Source of the DNA: Spirochaetia bacterium
Lineage (GTDB): Bacteria > Spirochaetota > Spirochaetia > Treponematales > Rectinemataceae
Reading direction: 5' to 3'
DNA: 40,014 bases
Assembly: GCA_029975555.1 (NCBI GenBank)
Contig: JARKOY010000082.1
Location: forward strand, 1-40,014
Below are positions 8,594 through 17,101 of this stretch, one piece after another. A program made the translations under genes and the position numbers. A model generated the notes under the pieces. That model did not search any database, was not told where the DNA came from, and worked only from the letters and a program-made list of their open reading frames with translations. Numbering within the stretch: the stretch's first letter is position 1; every line of letters begins with the position of its first letter.

Positions 8594-10080
8594 GTGCGCA
8601 CATGCACGCCGTAAACAGGCCCACGACCACGCCTCGGGAGGCCGTCGGTCCATTGGACGCGCACATGCGCGCCAGCTCTTCGATGCCGCCATCAGCCGAT
8701 CTACCCAACCTCTCCTGGGTCGACGATTTTTGGGCTCAGGCAGGAGAGCACATCTTCTCCAGAGAGGAGGACGGCGTCCTCATCCTGCCGCCGAACCGCG
8801 TCTACAAGGTCAACGCGACGGGCGCAAGGCTCATCGCCTACCTCAGGCGCGGCGGTTCGATGAGGGCACTGAAGCTTCCTTCGGCCGAAGCTGTGCGCGA
8901 CACGGCGCTCTTTTTTGGGGACCTCGCTGCGCTCTACCGCGGTGAGGCGCCAGACAACGGCACGGTGTCTTCGGAGCCCTTCTCCTTCTCGTTTACGCGG
9001 CTGCCGGTGCTGGGCGAAATCGCGCTGACCTACCGCTGCAACAACGCGTGCCGTTTCTGCTACGCGGGCTGTAATCTGGCAGAGGACCGCCTTCCCGATG
9101 CCGAGCACTCCGCACAATCGTCGGCCTCTGGGTGCAGCGCCGCACCGACCGACCTCTCCGCCTCGGCGCCTCTTTTCCGACATCCCGAGCGCTCTACCGA
9201 GGACTACCGGCGCATCATCGACACCTTTGCGGACGAGGCTAAAATTCCATTTTTCTCGTTCACGGGAGGAGAACCCACACTGCGGGATGACCTCGAAGCG
9301 CTCGTCGAGCATGCTCGCCGGCGCAGGCTCATCACCAACCTCGTCACGAACGGCACACTGATCGACGAAGCGCGCGCCGCCGGGCTCAAAAAAGCGGGAC
9401 TCGGGAGCGCTCAGGTCTCCATCGAGGGGCCAGATGAGGAAACGCACGATTTCCTCACAGGCAGGATCGGCGCCTTCCGCGAGACGCTCGAAGGAATTGC
9501 CGCGCTGCGGAAAGCTGGCATTCCCACGCAGACCAACACGACCATCACGCGCGGAAACCTTCGGCTCATCCACCGCATGCCCGCCTTTCTTGCGTCGCTA
9601 GGAATCCACCGTTTTGCCATGAACCTCTTCATCCCCACCATCCCAGGAAAAGAAGCCGATCGGCTCTTCGTCTCCTACGAAGAGATCGGCCCCTACGTCG
9701 ACTCGGTGTCCAAGGCGGCGCGCGCGCTCGACATGACTTTTTTCTGGTACAGCCCCACACCTTTCTGCACCTACAACCCCCTCGCGCGCGGCCACGGCAA
9801 CAAGAGTTGCGCCGCAGCGGACGGACTCATCTCGGTCGCGCCCGACGGCGCGGTGTTGCCCTGCTCCTCCTGGGATGAACCGATCGGCAACCTTCTTGAG
9901 CGGCCTTTCGATGCAGTATGGTTTTCGGGGCGCGCTCGATTCTATAAAGAGAAACACTTCGCCCCTGCACAATGCCGTACCTGCGGCAGCTTTATCGCCT
10001 GTCAGGGGGCCTGCCCGCTCTACTGGCGTTACACGCACACCGAACCATGCGGATTCGGAAAAAGCAAGGAGCTTCTATGA
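8590..10080 (+). CDS. Radical SAM/SPASM peptide-modifying enzyme with PqqD-like N-terminal domain
   Basis: About 496 residues. Residues about 54-100 resemble a PqqD-type peptide-recognition domain (pattern GVLILPPNRVYKVNATGARL). The radical SAM core carries the cluster motif C150-x3-C154-x2-C157, a GGEP motif at 226-229 and a Cys-containing Ser/Ala-rich insertion near 163-195. The C-terminal SPASM-like region has eight cysteines (393, 407, 425, 462, 465, 471, 475, 487), enough for two auxiliary iron-sulfur clusters. Enzymes with this layout modify ribosomal peptides, for example by forming thioether or carbon-carbon crosslinks. No separate small precursor gene is seen in the operon, so the repeat tail of the preceding protein is the obvious candidate substrate. 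Start TTG 8590 is chosen from the ribosome site; ATG 8602 is the alternative. The product chemistry is unknown. Confidence 0.9.
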   Translation: MSAHMHAVNRPTTTPREAVGPLDAHMRASSSMPPSADLPNLSWVDDFWAQAGEHIFSREEDGVLILPPNRVYKVNATGARLIAYLRRGGSMRALKLPSAEAVRDTALFFGDLAALYRGEAPDNGTVSSEPFSFSFTRLPVLGEIALTYRCNNACRFCYAGCNLAEDRLPDAEHSAQSSASGCSAAPTDLSASAPLFRHPERSTEDYRRIIDTFADEAKIPFFSFTGGEPTLRDDLEALVEHARRRRLITNLVTNGTLIDEARAAGLKKAGLGSAQVSIEGPDEETHDFLTGRIGAFRETLEGIAALRKAGIPTQTNTTITRGNLRLIHRMPAFLASLGIHRFAMNLFIPTIPGKEADRLFVSYEEIGPYVDSVSKAARALDMTFFWYSPTPFCTYNPLARGHGNKSCAAADGLISVAPDGAVLPCSSWDEPIGNLLERPFDAVWFSGRARFYKEKHFAPAQCRTCGSFIACQGACPLYWRYTHTEPCGFGKSKELL

Positions 10081-10970
10081 ATACAGCCGTCATTCGCTAT
10101 CGGATTCCCGGCATGGGAACCTTTTCTCGCTTGCTCGTCTTCGGGACCTGCAGCCTTGGCGGTATTCTGCTGCAGGTCTTCTGGGGAGGCGCAGGCATTG
10201 TCATTGGTACACTGCTTCTCGTGCTGCCGCTCTTTTTTCTGTCCGCAAAGCCATGGACCAATAAGCCTAAGGACATCGGTGAGGAAGACTGGCAGCCCGT
10301 CACAGATGCGGAGCTCGACCGCCTTGCCGACGCGTTCAGCGCCACTAGACATATACAGCTTCCACTGTGGTATCGCCCTGGTTTCGGCATTCCCTTTACG
10401 GTGGGCCTCGCGGTTCTGGCCGTAGTGTTCGGAACCGCGCTCACACTCCCTGGGCTCCTCGCCACGGACGCGCTCATCCTGCTGTGGCCCGCCCTCAACT
10501 TCCTCAAAATACGGCTGTGGATTCCCAAGGAATTCGAGATGGTCATGCGCGCACTGCAGGCCGCCCGTTCCGTACCCCTGCCTCCGGACATCGTCTGCAC
10601 GCCCTACCTGCGGCTCGACCGCGACGTGCAAGGTCTTCGGATACCCGAGAATGCCAGACTCATGCTCGAACCACGGCGGAAACCCGACGATCTTATAGGC
10701 GTCCAGATGCAGGTGGCAATTAACAAAGGGCCGAACGGACAAGTGCCGTACCTCTACGCGGTAGTACTCACGCGCGGGCAAGGAGCGACGTGGAAAAAGG
10801 CCAGCAGCTTCAGCGCCTCAGGGTACGCGGTCGAACCCGGCGGCGATGCTTCCTACGGCACCGTCGTCATACGCCAGCACACCGAAGGCGGGGGCTACCA
10901 CACCACCGCTCAGGACTGCGCGAGGCTGGTGGAAACGGTCATAACTGTGCTTAACAAAATTACGTATTGA
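10077..10970 (+). CDS. Membrane protein, last gene of the DUF2207/radical SAM operon
   Basis: About 297 residues, family not recognised. Four hydrophobic segments are visible: about 15-35 and 38-56, then 105-122 and 125-145. A charged loop separates the pairs and a soluble C-terminal domain of about 150 residues follows. The start at ATG 10077 overlaps the radical SAM stop by four bases and has AAGGAG five bases upstream; the frame is open further upstream but lacks such a site. No cysteine-rich region is present. Its position suggests a membrane partner of the DUF2207-like protein. No terminator with a T-run was found before the convergent regulator gene. Confidence 0.75.
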   Translation: MNTAVIRYRIPGMGTFSRLLVFGTCSLGGILLQVFWGGAGIVIGTLLLVLPLFFLSAKPWTNKPKDIGEEDWQPVTDAELDRLADAFSATRHIQLPLWYRPGFGIPFTVGLAVLAVVFGTALTLPGLLATDALILLWPALNFLKIRLWIPKEFEMVMRALQAARSVPLPPDIVCTPYLRLDRDVQGLRIPENARLMLEPRRKPDDLIGVQMQVAINKGPNGQVPYLYAVVLTRGQGATWKKASSFSASGYAVEPGGDASYGTVVIRQHTEGGGYHTTAQDCARLVETVITVLNKITY

Positions 10971-11007
10971 AGCGCAGCGGGGTTCGAGCTAGACAATCGT
11001 TCTGGTT

Positions 11008-11997
11008 CTACAATCTGTCGATAAACCCTGTTTCCAGAAAAATAGTCGTACCAATCTTTTTATCCTCACTCTCGTTCTGCATCATGCGAATAAGATTATC
11101 TATCGCCATAAAACCAATTTCGACAGTGGGCTGTGTGATGACAGAAATCGGGTATTTAAGGTAATCGAGCCATTTGTTGTCATCGTAAGTCACAATTTTT
11201 ATCTGCTGAGGAATACTGATACCCATTTCTTCCAAGCTTCCTATGAGCTGGTAACATATATCCGAAGTCGCGCAGAGGACCCCGTCCGGTTTTGTATCCT
11301 CGATGAATTTGCAGATCAGCTTGTTCGAATCTTCCTGTTTATAGTTCAATGTCAGAACATTGGTCGGGGTGTTTGCGAAATTCTTTTGAACATAAAAGCT
11401 GTACCCAAGCAAACGCTGCTGACATGTGTAGACCGTCTCCGGATAACTTATGAAGCCTATATTTTTGCAGCCCTTTGTCGCAAGATAATGAGTTCCATTA
11501 TAGCCACTCTCAAAATTATTTATTCCCACAAAAATCTTATCGATGCCTTCATATTTTCTATCCACAAATACTATAGGAATGGTCGCGGTCAAAATTTCTT
11601 TAGGGCATTTTCGGGAATCCACAGGAGCGATGATTATCCCCCCCACATTTTTTTCCAAAATGCTACGGACGTTCAATTTCTCGAGTTCAGCATCGTTTTC
11701 CGAATCGCAGAGCAGAATAGAAAAACCCTGTTCAGAGGCATATGTCTCTATGGCCTTGATGACGGAAATATAATAATCTTCCAAGATGTTTGCCACAATG
11801 ACGCCAATAAATCTCGTCGTAGAATGAAGAGATTTTGGTTTTTTTTTCTCATAACTGAGTTCTTCCATTATTTTAAGAATATACTCGCGCGTTTCACGTT
11901 TGACATAGCGGGTTTTGTTTATGACATGCGAAACCGTCGTAATCGATACACCTGCTTTTTGCGCAATATCAATAAGCCTGACAGGTTTGTTTTTCAA
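11008..11997 (-). CDS. LacI family transcriptional regulator
   Basis: A 329-residue sugar-responsive repressor. A LacI helix-turn-helix occupies residues 1-25 (RLIDIAQKAGVSITTVSHVIN), followed by the hinge and a periplasmic-binding-protein-like effector domain from about residue 60 to the end. The start is taken as TTG 11997, because AGGAGG-like GGAGGA (12004-12009) lies six bases before it and the N-terminus then fits the family; an in-frame ATG six codons upstream would lie within the ribosome site. It is the last gene of a minus-strand block with the sugar ABC genes and probably controls them and the divergent dehydrogenase. The base composition is AT-richer than the flanking operons. Confidence 0.92.
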   Translation of the reverse strand: MKNKPVRLIDIAQKAGVSITTVSHVINKTRYVKRETREYILKIMEELSYEKKKPKSLHSTTRFIGVIVANILEDYYISVIKAIETYASEQGFSILLCDSENDAELEKLNVRSILEKNVGGIIIAPVDSRKCPKEILTATIPIVFVDRKYEGIDKIFVGINNFESGYNGTHYLATKGCKNIGFISYPETVYTCQQRLLGYSFYVQKNFANTPTNVLTLNYKQEDSNKLICKFIEDTKPDGVLCATSDICYQLIGSLEEMGISIPQQIKIVTYDDNKWLDYLKYPISVITQPTVEIGFMAIDNLIRMMQNESEDKKIGTTIFLETGFIDRL

Positions 11998-12091
11998 TCC
12001 TATTCCTCCATGCACAGCGCAGCTAGGTTCGATTTACGGACAAGCCCATCATCGACTTTATCTTTCGAATGCCCCTATGTCAATCAATTGC

Positions 12092-13075
12092 CTATTTGGA
12101 CACTGCTTTGGCAAAACGTCTACTTCGCCTGTTCTTAGTCGAAATGTCGTACATCACTGCGAGCGCGATGATCGCTCCTCTCACGATTTGCTGCATATAC
12201 GAATTCACGCTCGCAAGGTTCATAATGTTGTTGAGAAAGCCAACAATAAGCGCTCCAACAACGGTACCACCCGCAGTTCCGAGGCCGCCAGAGAAACTCG
12301 TTCCTCCAATGATCGAGGAAGTAAGGGCCTGAAATTCATAGTTTATGCCGCCATTGGGCAAACCGGCATTGACTCTCGACATGAAGAGTACACCCGCAAT
12401 GCCCACAATCACTCCGTTGAGGATAAAGGCCAATACTTTGGTCTGATTGACTGCTATCCCTGAGGCTTTCGCCGCTTCCTGGTTGCCTCCAATCGCATAG
12501 AGCGAACGCCCAAATCTTGTATGGTTCAAAATGTACCATGTGAGGACGAAGAACCCCACTAAAAAGAAAATGGGAATAGGCACTGGGCCGACAGAGCCCT
12601 GACCAAGAACCGTATATCCGCCTATCTGATAAATGTTTTGCCCTTTAGAGAACAAAAGGGCAGACCCCCTCGCCATCTCCTGCATCGCCAGCGTCGCGAT
12701 AAAAGCCGGCACGGAAAATCTCGTAACGATGACCGCATTGATCAGGTTGCACAGCACGGCAATGGCTATGGCCACGATTATGGCCAAGGGCATGGACCCC
12801 GTCGCTTTGTAGCTTGCAACGGAAAGCAGCCCGGACAGCGCAAGAACCGAACCGGAGGACAAGTCGAGGAGCCCGCATATGATCAGCATTGTCTCGCCAA
12901 ACGCCAGTATCGTGGTGACTGAAATCTGACGCGCCACGTTGGATATGTTTTGGGCTGAGAAAAAATTGCTATTCACCAATGAACTAATTACTATCAACGC
13001 GATAAGCACTAAATAAATACTATAGCGTCGAGTAAGGCTGGACCAAGAAATATGCTGTCTTGAATTCTCTTTCAT
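12092..13075 (-). CDS. Ribose-type sugar ABC transporter permease
   Basis: A 327-residue inner-membrane permease of the RbsC/XylH family (BPD_transp_2 fold) with eight to ten hydrophobic helices. Family marks include ETMLIICGLLDLSSGSVLA near residues 60-78 and FVLTWYILNHTRFGRSLYAIGGN near 175-197. The start codon overlaps the stop of the ATPase gene by four bases (13072-13075), giving the order binding protein, ATPase, permease, regulator. With the divergent polyol dehydrogenase, the substrate may be a polyol or pentose; specificity cannot be read from the permease. Confidence 0.92.
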   Translation of the reverse strand: MKENSRQHISWSSLTRRYSIYLVLIALIVISSLVNSNFFSAQNISNVARQISVTTILAFGETMLIICGLLDLSSGSVLALSGLLSVASYKATGSMPLAIIVAIAIAVLCNLINAVIVTRFSVPAFIATLAMQEMARGSALLFSKGQNIYQIGGYTVLGQGSVGPVPIPIFFLVGFFVLTWYILNHTRFGRSLYAIGGNQEAAKASGIAVNQTKVLAFILNGVIVGIAGVLFMSRVNAGLPNGGINYEFQALTSSIIGGTSFSGGLGTAGGTVVGALIVGFLNNIMNLASVNSYMQQIVRGAIIALAVMYDISTKNRRSRRFAKAVSK

Positions 13076-14580
13076 TGTCGTACCCCCGTCATTTTCTCAT
13101 ATCCTGTAGCCAGTCTCATAATTTTTTCTTGACTGAATTCCTCCCTCTGAAGTTCACCGGCAATTTCTCCTTTGCATATGACATATATCCTGTCGCACAT
13201 TCCGATCAGTTCGGGCAGTTCAGAAGAAACCATGACCAGAGCCTTTCCTTCCGCTGCAAGATCTCCCATGAGTTTGTAAATTTCGTATTTTGCCCCGACA
13301 TCAATACCTCTTGTAGGCTCATCGAGAATAAGGACTTGAGATTTACAAAGAACCCATTTGCCAAGGACCACTTTCTGCTGGTTACCACCACTTAGCTCTT
13401 CTACTGTTGTGGAAAGAGAAGGGGCTTTTACCGCCATTCTTGAACAGATTTGATTAATAGTATCATTTTCCACCGCGCTGTGCAGATATCCCCCATAAAA
13501 AAAGAGCCTAAGGTTCGCGAGCCCCACATTTTCCCGGATATTGCGCACAGGGATTATTCCAAAGCGACGCCTATCCTCGGACAGCATGGCTATTCCGTAT
13601 TTGATCGCATCTCTTGGATCATGGATGGAAACCTTTTTGCCCAAAATTGCTATTTCTCCTGATGTATACGGATCCAATCCAAAAATAGCGCGCATGATTT
13701 CTGTACGCCCCGAGCCCATAAGCCCGGCGAATCCCACGATTTCGCCTTTTCTTACAAAGAAATCAATGTTTTTGAAGGCCTTTTCAGAAGAAAGTCCTTT
13801 AACAGCCAAAGCCACTTCCCCAACCGAGACTTGCCGCTTGGGGAAATTGTTCTCCAGCTTTCTGCCCACCATGAGGGAGATAACCTCATCGATGGTAAAA
13901 GCATCGCGTGGCCTGGTATCGATCACTTTCCCGTCGCGCAGCACTGAAATGTCGTCAGCAATGCGGAATATCTCTTCCATTTTATGAGAGATGTATATTA
14001 TGCTCTTTCCTCTTGCTTTCAAATCTTCAATCTTATCGAATAATCGAGCGACCTCGCGTTCCGAAATGGCAGAGGTGGGCTCGTCCATAATAATGATACC
14101 CGCATCGATTGAAATTGCCTTCAATATCTCGAGCATTTGAATGTCGGACACCGACAGATCTTTCATTTTCATTGTCGGAGAATACGGCAAATTTTCCTGT
14201 TCCAGAAGCTCGAGAGTATGGGCACGGATGGCTTTCCAATCAACGGAGCCTTGTTTCATGGGCCATCTACCGCAAAAGAGGCTCTCTTCCACCGTCATTT
14301 CGGGGATATAGTTTAGCTCTTGAAAGATCATCGAAATCCCAAGCGCCCTCGCCTGTATTGGATTCCGAATATGCACCTTTTTCCCTTCTACAAATATCTC
14401 TCCCTCGTCCGGTTGATACACGCCGTCAATAATCTTCATTAAAGTAGATTTGCCAGCACCATTTTCTCCACAAAGCACAAGCACAGAACCTTTTCTGACT
14501 TTCAGACTCACATTGTCGAGCGCACGTACACCAGGAAAAGATTTACTTATATTCCTAACTTCTAGTCTGCAGGAATCCAT
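13072..14580 (-). CDS. Ribose-type sugar ABC transporter ATP-binding protein (double NBD)
   Basis: A 502-residue RbsA/MglA-type protein with two nucleotide-binding domains. The first has Walker [10 protein letters not shown], a weak signature (LSVSDIQ) and Walker B IIIMDEPTS. The second has the usual altered Walker A GLMGSGRTE, a full LSGGNQQK signature and [12 protein letters not shown]. The start is placed at ATG 14580 (MDSCRLEVRN), which has AGAGG six bases upstream; two in-frame ATGs further upstream lack one. It powers the permease at 12092 with the binding protein at 14669. Confidence 0.92.
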   Translation of the reverse strand: MDSCRLEVRNISKSFPGVRALDNVSLKVRKGSVLVLCGENGAGKSTLMKIIDGVYQPDEGEIFVEGKKVHIRNPIQARALGISMIFQELNYIPEMTVEESLFCGRWPMKQGSVDWKAIRAHTLELLEQENLPYSPTMKMKDLSVSDIQMLEILKAISIDAGIIIMDEPTSAISEREVARLFDKIEDLKARGKSIIYISHKMEEIFRIADDISVLRDGKVIDTRPRDAFTIDEVISLMVGRKLENNFPKRQVSVGEVALAVKGLSSEKAFKNIDFFVRKGEIVGFAGLMGSGRTEIMRAIFGLDPYTSGEIAILGKKVSIHDPRDAIKYGIAMLSEDRRRFGIIPVRNIRENVGLANLRLFFYGGYLHSAVENDTINQICSRMAVKAPSLSTTVEELSGGNQQKVVLGKWVLCKSQVLILDEPTRGIDVGAKYEIYKLMGDLAAEGKALVMVSSELPELIGMCDRIYVICKGEIAGELQREEFSQEKIMRLATGYEKMTGVRQ

Positions 14581-14611
14581 GCACGACCTCTGGATCATCA
14601 AATAAGATAAA

Positions 14612-14645
14612 AGCATGCCTCGAGCACAAATGCTCTCAGCATGCT
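14612..14645 (-). terminator. Intercistronic hairpin after the first sugar-binding-protein gene
   Basis: Nested stems AGCATGC/GCATGCT (14612-14618 with 14639-14645) and GAGCA/TGCTC (14622-14626 with 14631-14635) surround a four-base loop. Read on the minus strand the structure is followed by TTTATCTTATTT, a moderate T-rich tract. It lies between the binding-protein and ATPase genes, so partial termination or mRNA 3'-end protection would raise binding-protein output. Confidence 0.7.
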
Positions 14646-14668
14646 CGTTGTTGCTTCAAGTGAATATT

Positions 14669-15613
14669 TTATTTTAATGCTCCGGCTTTTTTGTGGATAT
14701 CGATGAGCATATTTACATTATCTTTTGTAATGAGCGGGCAATCAATATCGACATCAATCTGTTTGGCCTTTCCTGTCAGAAGCTTATTGGTGGTATCGAG
14801 GATCTTCGAGGCAAGCTCGTACGCGTTCTGGAAGCTTGTGGCAGTCAAGAGGCCGGCTTTAATCAGCAAGGCCGCTTCGGCGGTGCCATCGACACCATAG
14901 GCAAGAATGCCCTTATATGCAGGATTGTTTTTCACGACTTCAAGAGCACCGGCCGCCATATTGTCGTTCATCGAGATGATCGCATCGATTTTCGGATTCG
15001 CCTGGACCCAGTCTTCCATATAATTCATGGCTTCATCCTTATTCCAGTGTGCAATCTGTTCTCCGACGATCTTCACATCTTTGCGCTTATCGAAAAATTC
15101 CTTTTGCCAGCTCTGACGGCGGGCATCGGCGTGGAAGTTGCCGGAAGGACCGTTGAGCACGACGACTTTTGCGTTCTGCGGCACCTGTTTGAGGGCCAAA
15201 CGGGCGTTGACTGCAGCCTGCTCATAAGGATCGGCGTCTACTGACGACGCACCCTTAATGCCAGCGATTCGAGCATTGGTAGTGATAGCGATGATTCCCG
15301 CAGCAACGATCTTCTCGACAAAAGGCCGCTGCGACTCGCCATTGTTCGGCTGGACGATGATTGCGTCGTATTTATTGGTAATTGCATTCTCAATAAGAGA
15401 ATTTTCGATATCATCGCTCGCCTGACCATCGAAGACCTTCAGACTGATGTTCGGGTACTTCTTGGCTTCCTCTACAATGGAATTCGCCAGCCACGCTGCA
15501 AACGAATCCCCTTGCGCACGGGCAATATATGCCACCTTGTACACCTTGCCCTGAGCGAAGGCCACACCCGACACCAGAGCCACCAACAATAGCATTACGG
15601 CTATTTTTTTCAT
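14669..15613 (-). CDS. Sugar ABC transporter periplasmic substrate-binding protein
   Basis: A 314-residue exported binding protein of the ribose/galactose class (Peripla_BP_4). The signal peptide MKKIAVMLLLVALVSGVAFA ends near residue 20. The mature protein has two Rossmann-like lobes, with the family patterns NSLIENAITNKYDAIIVQPNN and AIISMNDNMAAGALE. The start at 15613 has GGAGGAGG five bases upstream; an ATG five codons earlier overlaps that site and is rejected. It is the first gene of the minus-strand sugar operon, with its own promoter and a large inverted repeat in the leader. The substrate is not determined, but a polyol or pentose is plausible from the neighbouring dehydrogenase. Confidence 0.93.
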   Translation of the reverse strand: MKKIAVMLLLVALVSGVAFAQGKVYKVAYIARAQGDSFAAWLANSIVEEAKKYPNISLKVFDGQASDDIENSLIENAITNKYDAIIVQPNNGESQRPFVEKIVAAGIIAITTNARIAGIKGASSVDADPYEQAAVNARLALKQVPQNAKVVVLNGPSGNFHADARRQSWQKEFFDKRKDVKIVGEQIAHWNKDEAMNYMEDWVQANPKIDAIISMNDNMAAGALEVVKNNPAYKGILAYGVDGTAEAALLIKAGLLTATSFQNAYELASKILDTTNKLLTGKAKQIDVDIDCPLITKDNVNMLIDIHKKAGALK

Positions 15614-15652
15614 ATCCGCCTCCTCCATTCTCCTTCCTTATGGATAATGACC

Positions 15653-15699
15653 AAAATTCAATAGATTCTGCCAATTTGCTGCAAAATCTATTGAATTTT
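15653..15699. promoter_or_regulatory. Perfect 15-bp inverted repeat in the leader of the sugar operon
   Basis: AAAATTCAATAGATT (15653-15667) is exactly complementary to 15685-15699 across a 17-base spacer. It begins a few bases downstream of the predicted start of the minus-strand transcript and ends about 40 bases before the binding-protein start codon. It may be a paired operator for the LacI regulator at 11008, or an mRNA hairpin. Confidence 0.6.
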
Positions 15700-15712
15700 T
15701 GCTTTAAGTAGT

Positions 15713-15742
15713 ATTATGTAGCCAGCTTTTCAGAATTGTCAA
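15713..15742 (-). promoter_or_regulatory. Sigma-70-type promoter of the sugar operon
   Basis: On the minus strand TTGACA (15742-15737) and CATAAT (15718-15713) are separated by 18 bases, matching six and five of six consensus bases. Transcription should start near 15706. Confidence 0.7.
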
Positions 15743-15905
15743 GCAAAATTTTCAAAATTTTTTAGAATCAAATGATATATAAAATGTGATTACATTGAAA
15801 TAAATAAAAATATATTTATTTAACGCCACTTGAAACATTTGAAAGCTTATCTTGTTTTTTCTCATATATTTTTGCGCAAATTTATAGATTTTTTGCTATT
15901 TTTCC

Positions 15906-15935
15906 TTGACAATTTTTGCTTTTCGTGTGGAAAAT
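15906..15935 (+). promoter_or_regulatory. Possible promoter of the polyol dehydrogenase gene
   Basis: A perfect TTGACA at 15906-15911 lies 78 bases before the dehydrogenase start in AT-rich DNA. The best -10 at normal spacing is only GAAAAT (15930-15935). The interval 15743-15905 is very AT-rich and contains an AT-only inverted repeat (AAATAAATA/TATTTATTT near 15798-15821); nothing else is seen in it. Confidence 0.4.
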
Positions 15936-15988
15936 ATAGCAACCTTGCTTTAGCTTGGTAAAAGTTCCTTGCAAGTTTGGAGAATACC

Positions 15989-17023
15989 ATGAAAGCCCTT
16001 GTATTAAAGGAAAAAAACAGACTAGTCGTTGAAGATTTCGCCATCGATGAGAAGCTCTCTCCTTCCGATGTCAGGATTGCAATTAGAAATGTTGGCATAT
16101 GCGGCAGCGACATTCATTACTACTTGCACGGACGCATCGGAGATTTCGTCGTAAAAGAGCCCTTGATTCTTGGCCACGAGGCCAGCGGAATCGTCATAGA
16201 GACAGGCGCCGAGGTCAAAAACCTCAAAGTGGGCGACAGAGTCTGCATGGAGCCAGGTATACCATCGTTTGGCAGCAATATGACACTAAAAGGAAAATAC
16301 AACCTCGATCCCACCGTCCGTTTTTGGGCAACACCGCCAATTCATGGCTGTATGAGAGAATCTGTGGTACATCCCGCCAGTTTCACTTTCAAACTTCCAG
16401 ATAATGTCTCCCTAGAAGAGGGAGCCCTCGTCGAACCTCTCGCGATCGGTGTTTATTCCGCTTCTACTGCAACAGTCCAGCCTGGCGACATCGCCATTGT
16501 CTTCGGTGCAGGGACCATCGGCATAGTCACTGCCCTGGCTGCACTTTCCTCCGGCTGCTCAAAAGTGATAGTGTGTGATATCAAACAGGGAAAGCTGGAT
16601 ATCATAAAAAAACATTTTTCCAAGAACATCATATGCGTAAACACATCCAAAGAATCGCTCGATACGATCATTCAGGACATTGCTCCGGAAGGAGTCGATA
16701 TCGTCTTTGAAGCGACCGGCAATCCGGCAGTCATAGCGAATATCATCAAATATATCCGGCCCGCAGGGCGTGCGATCATGATAGGAATGCCTCCAGCCCC
16801 CGCAGCCTACGATGTTGTCGCAGCCCAAGTAAAAGAAGTAGAAATTCGGCACATCTTCAGGTACAGAAACATGTATCCGCGCACCATCAACCTGATAGCC
16901 TCGGGTGCAATGAGCGTAAAACCACTCATCACGCATTCGTACAATTTCAGCGATGTCATAGAGGCATTCCATTTTGCCGCCAGCATGCCGGAAGACGCCA
17001 TAAAAATAATGATTACCATGTGA
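15989..17023 (+). CDS. Zinc-dependent polyol (sorbitol/xylitol-type) dehydrogenase
   Basis: A 344-residue medium-chain dehydrogenase that should oxidise a polyol to a ketose with NAD+. Catalytic zinc ligands are C38 (GICGSD), H63-E64 (GHEAS) and E149 (VEPL). The Rossmann motif is FGAGTIG, and an Asp ends the next strand (VCDIKQ), consistent with NAD preference. The stretch [21 protein letters not shown] closely follows sorbitol and xylitol dehydrogenases. The loop at about 90-106 ([16 protein letters not shown]) lacks the cysteines of the structural zinc site. The start at 15989 has GGAG six bases upstream. It is divergent from the sugar ABC operon, probably sharing its LacI control, and would act on the imported substrate. 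Confidence 0.88.
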   Translation: MKALVLKEKNRLVVEDFAIDEKLSPSDVRIAIRNVGICGSDIHYYLHGRIGDFVVKEPLILGHEASGIVIETGAEVKNLKVGDRVCMEPGIPSFGSNMTLKGKYNLDPTVRFWATPPIHGCMRESVVHPASFTFKLPDNVSLEEGALVEPLAIGVYSASTATVQPGDIAIVFGAGTIGIVTALAALSSGCSKVIVCDIKQGKLDIIKKHFSKNIICVNTSKESLDTIIQDIAPEGVDIVFEATGNPAVIANIIKYIRPAGRAIMIGMPPAPAAYDVVAAQVKEVEIRHIFRYRNMYPRTINLIASGAMSVKPLITHSYNFSDVIEAFHFAASMPEDAIKIMITM

Positions 17024-17101
17024 ATCATGATAGAACGCGTATGAGGAAACAGCAAAACAACGATGCTCAATAATGGTCAGTGGCGACAACTCCAGGGCCC
17101 G

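Noticed and set aside
15950-15976. A TTGG...TTGC sequence resembling a sigma-54 promoter before the polyol dehydrogenase
   Set aside because: The GG and GC are 12 bases apart where ten are required, and the site is too close to the start codon.
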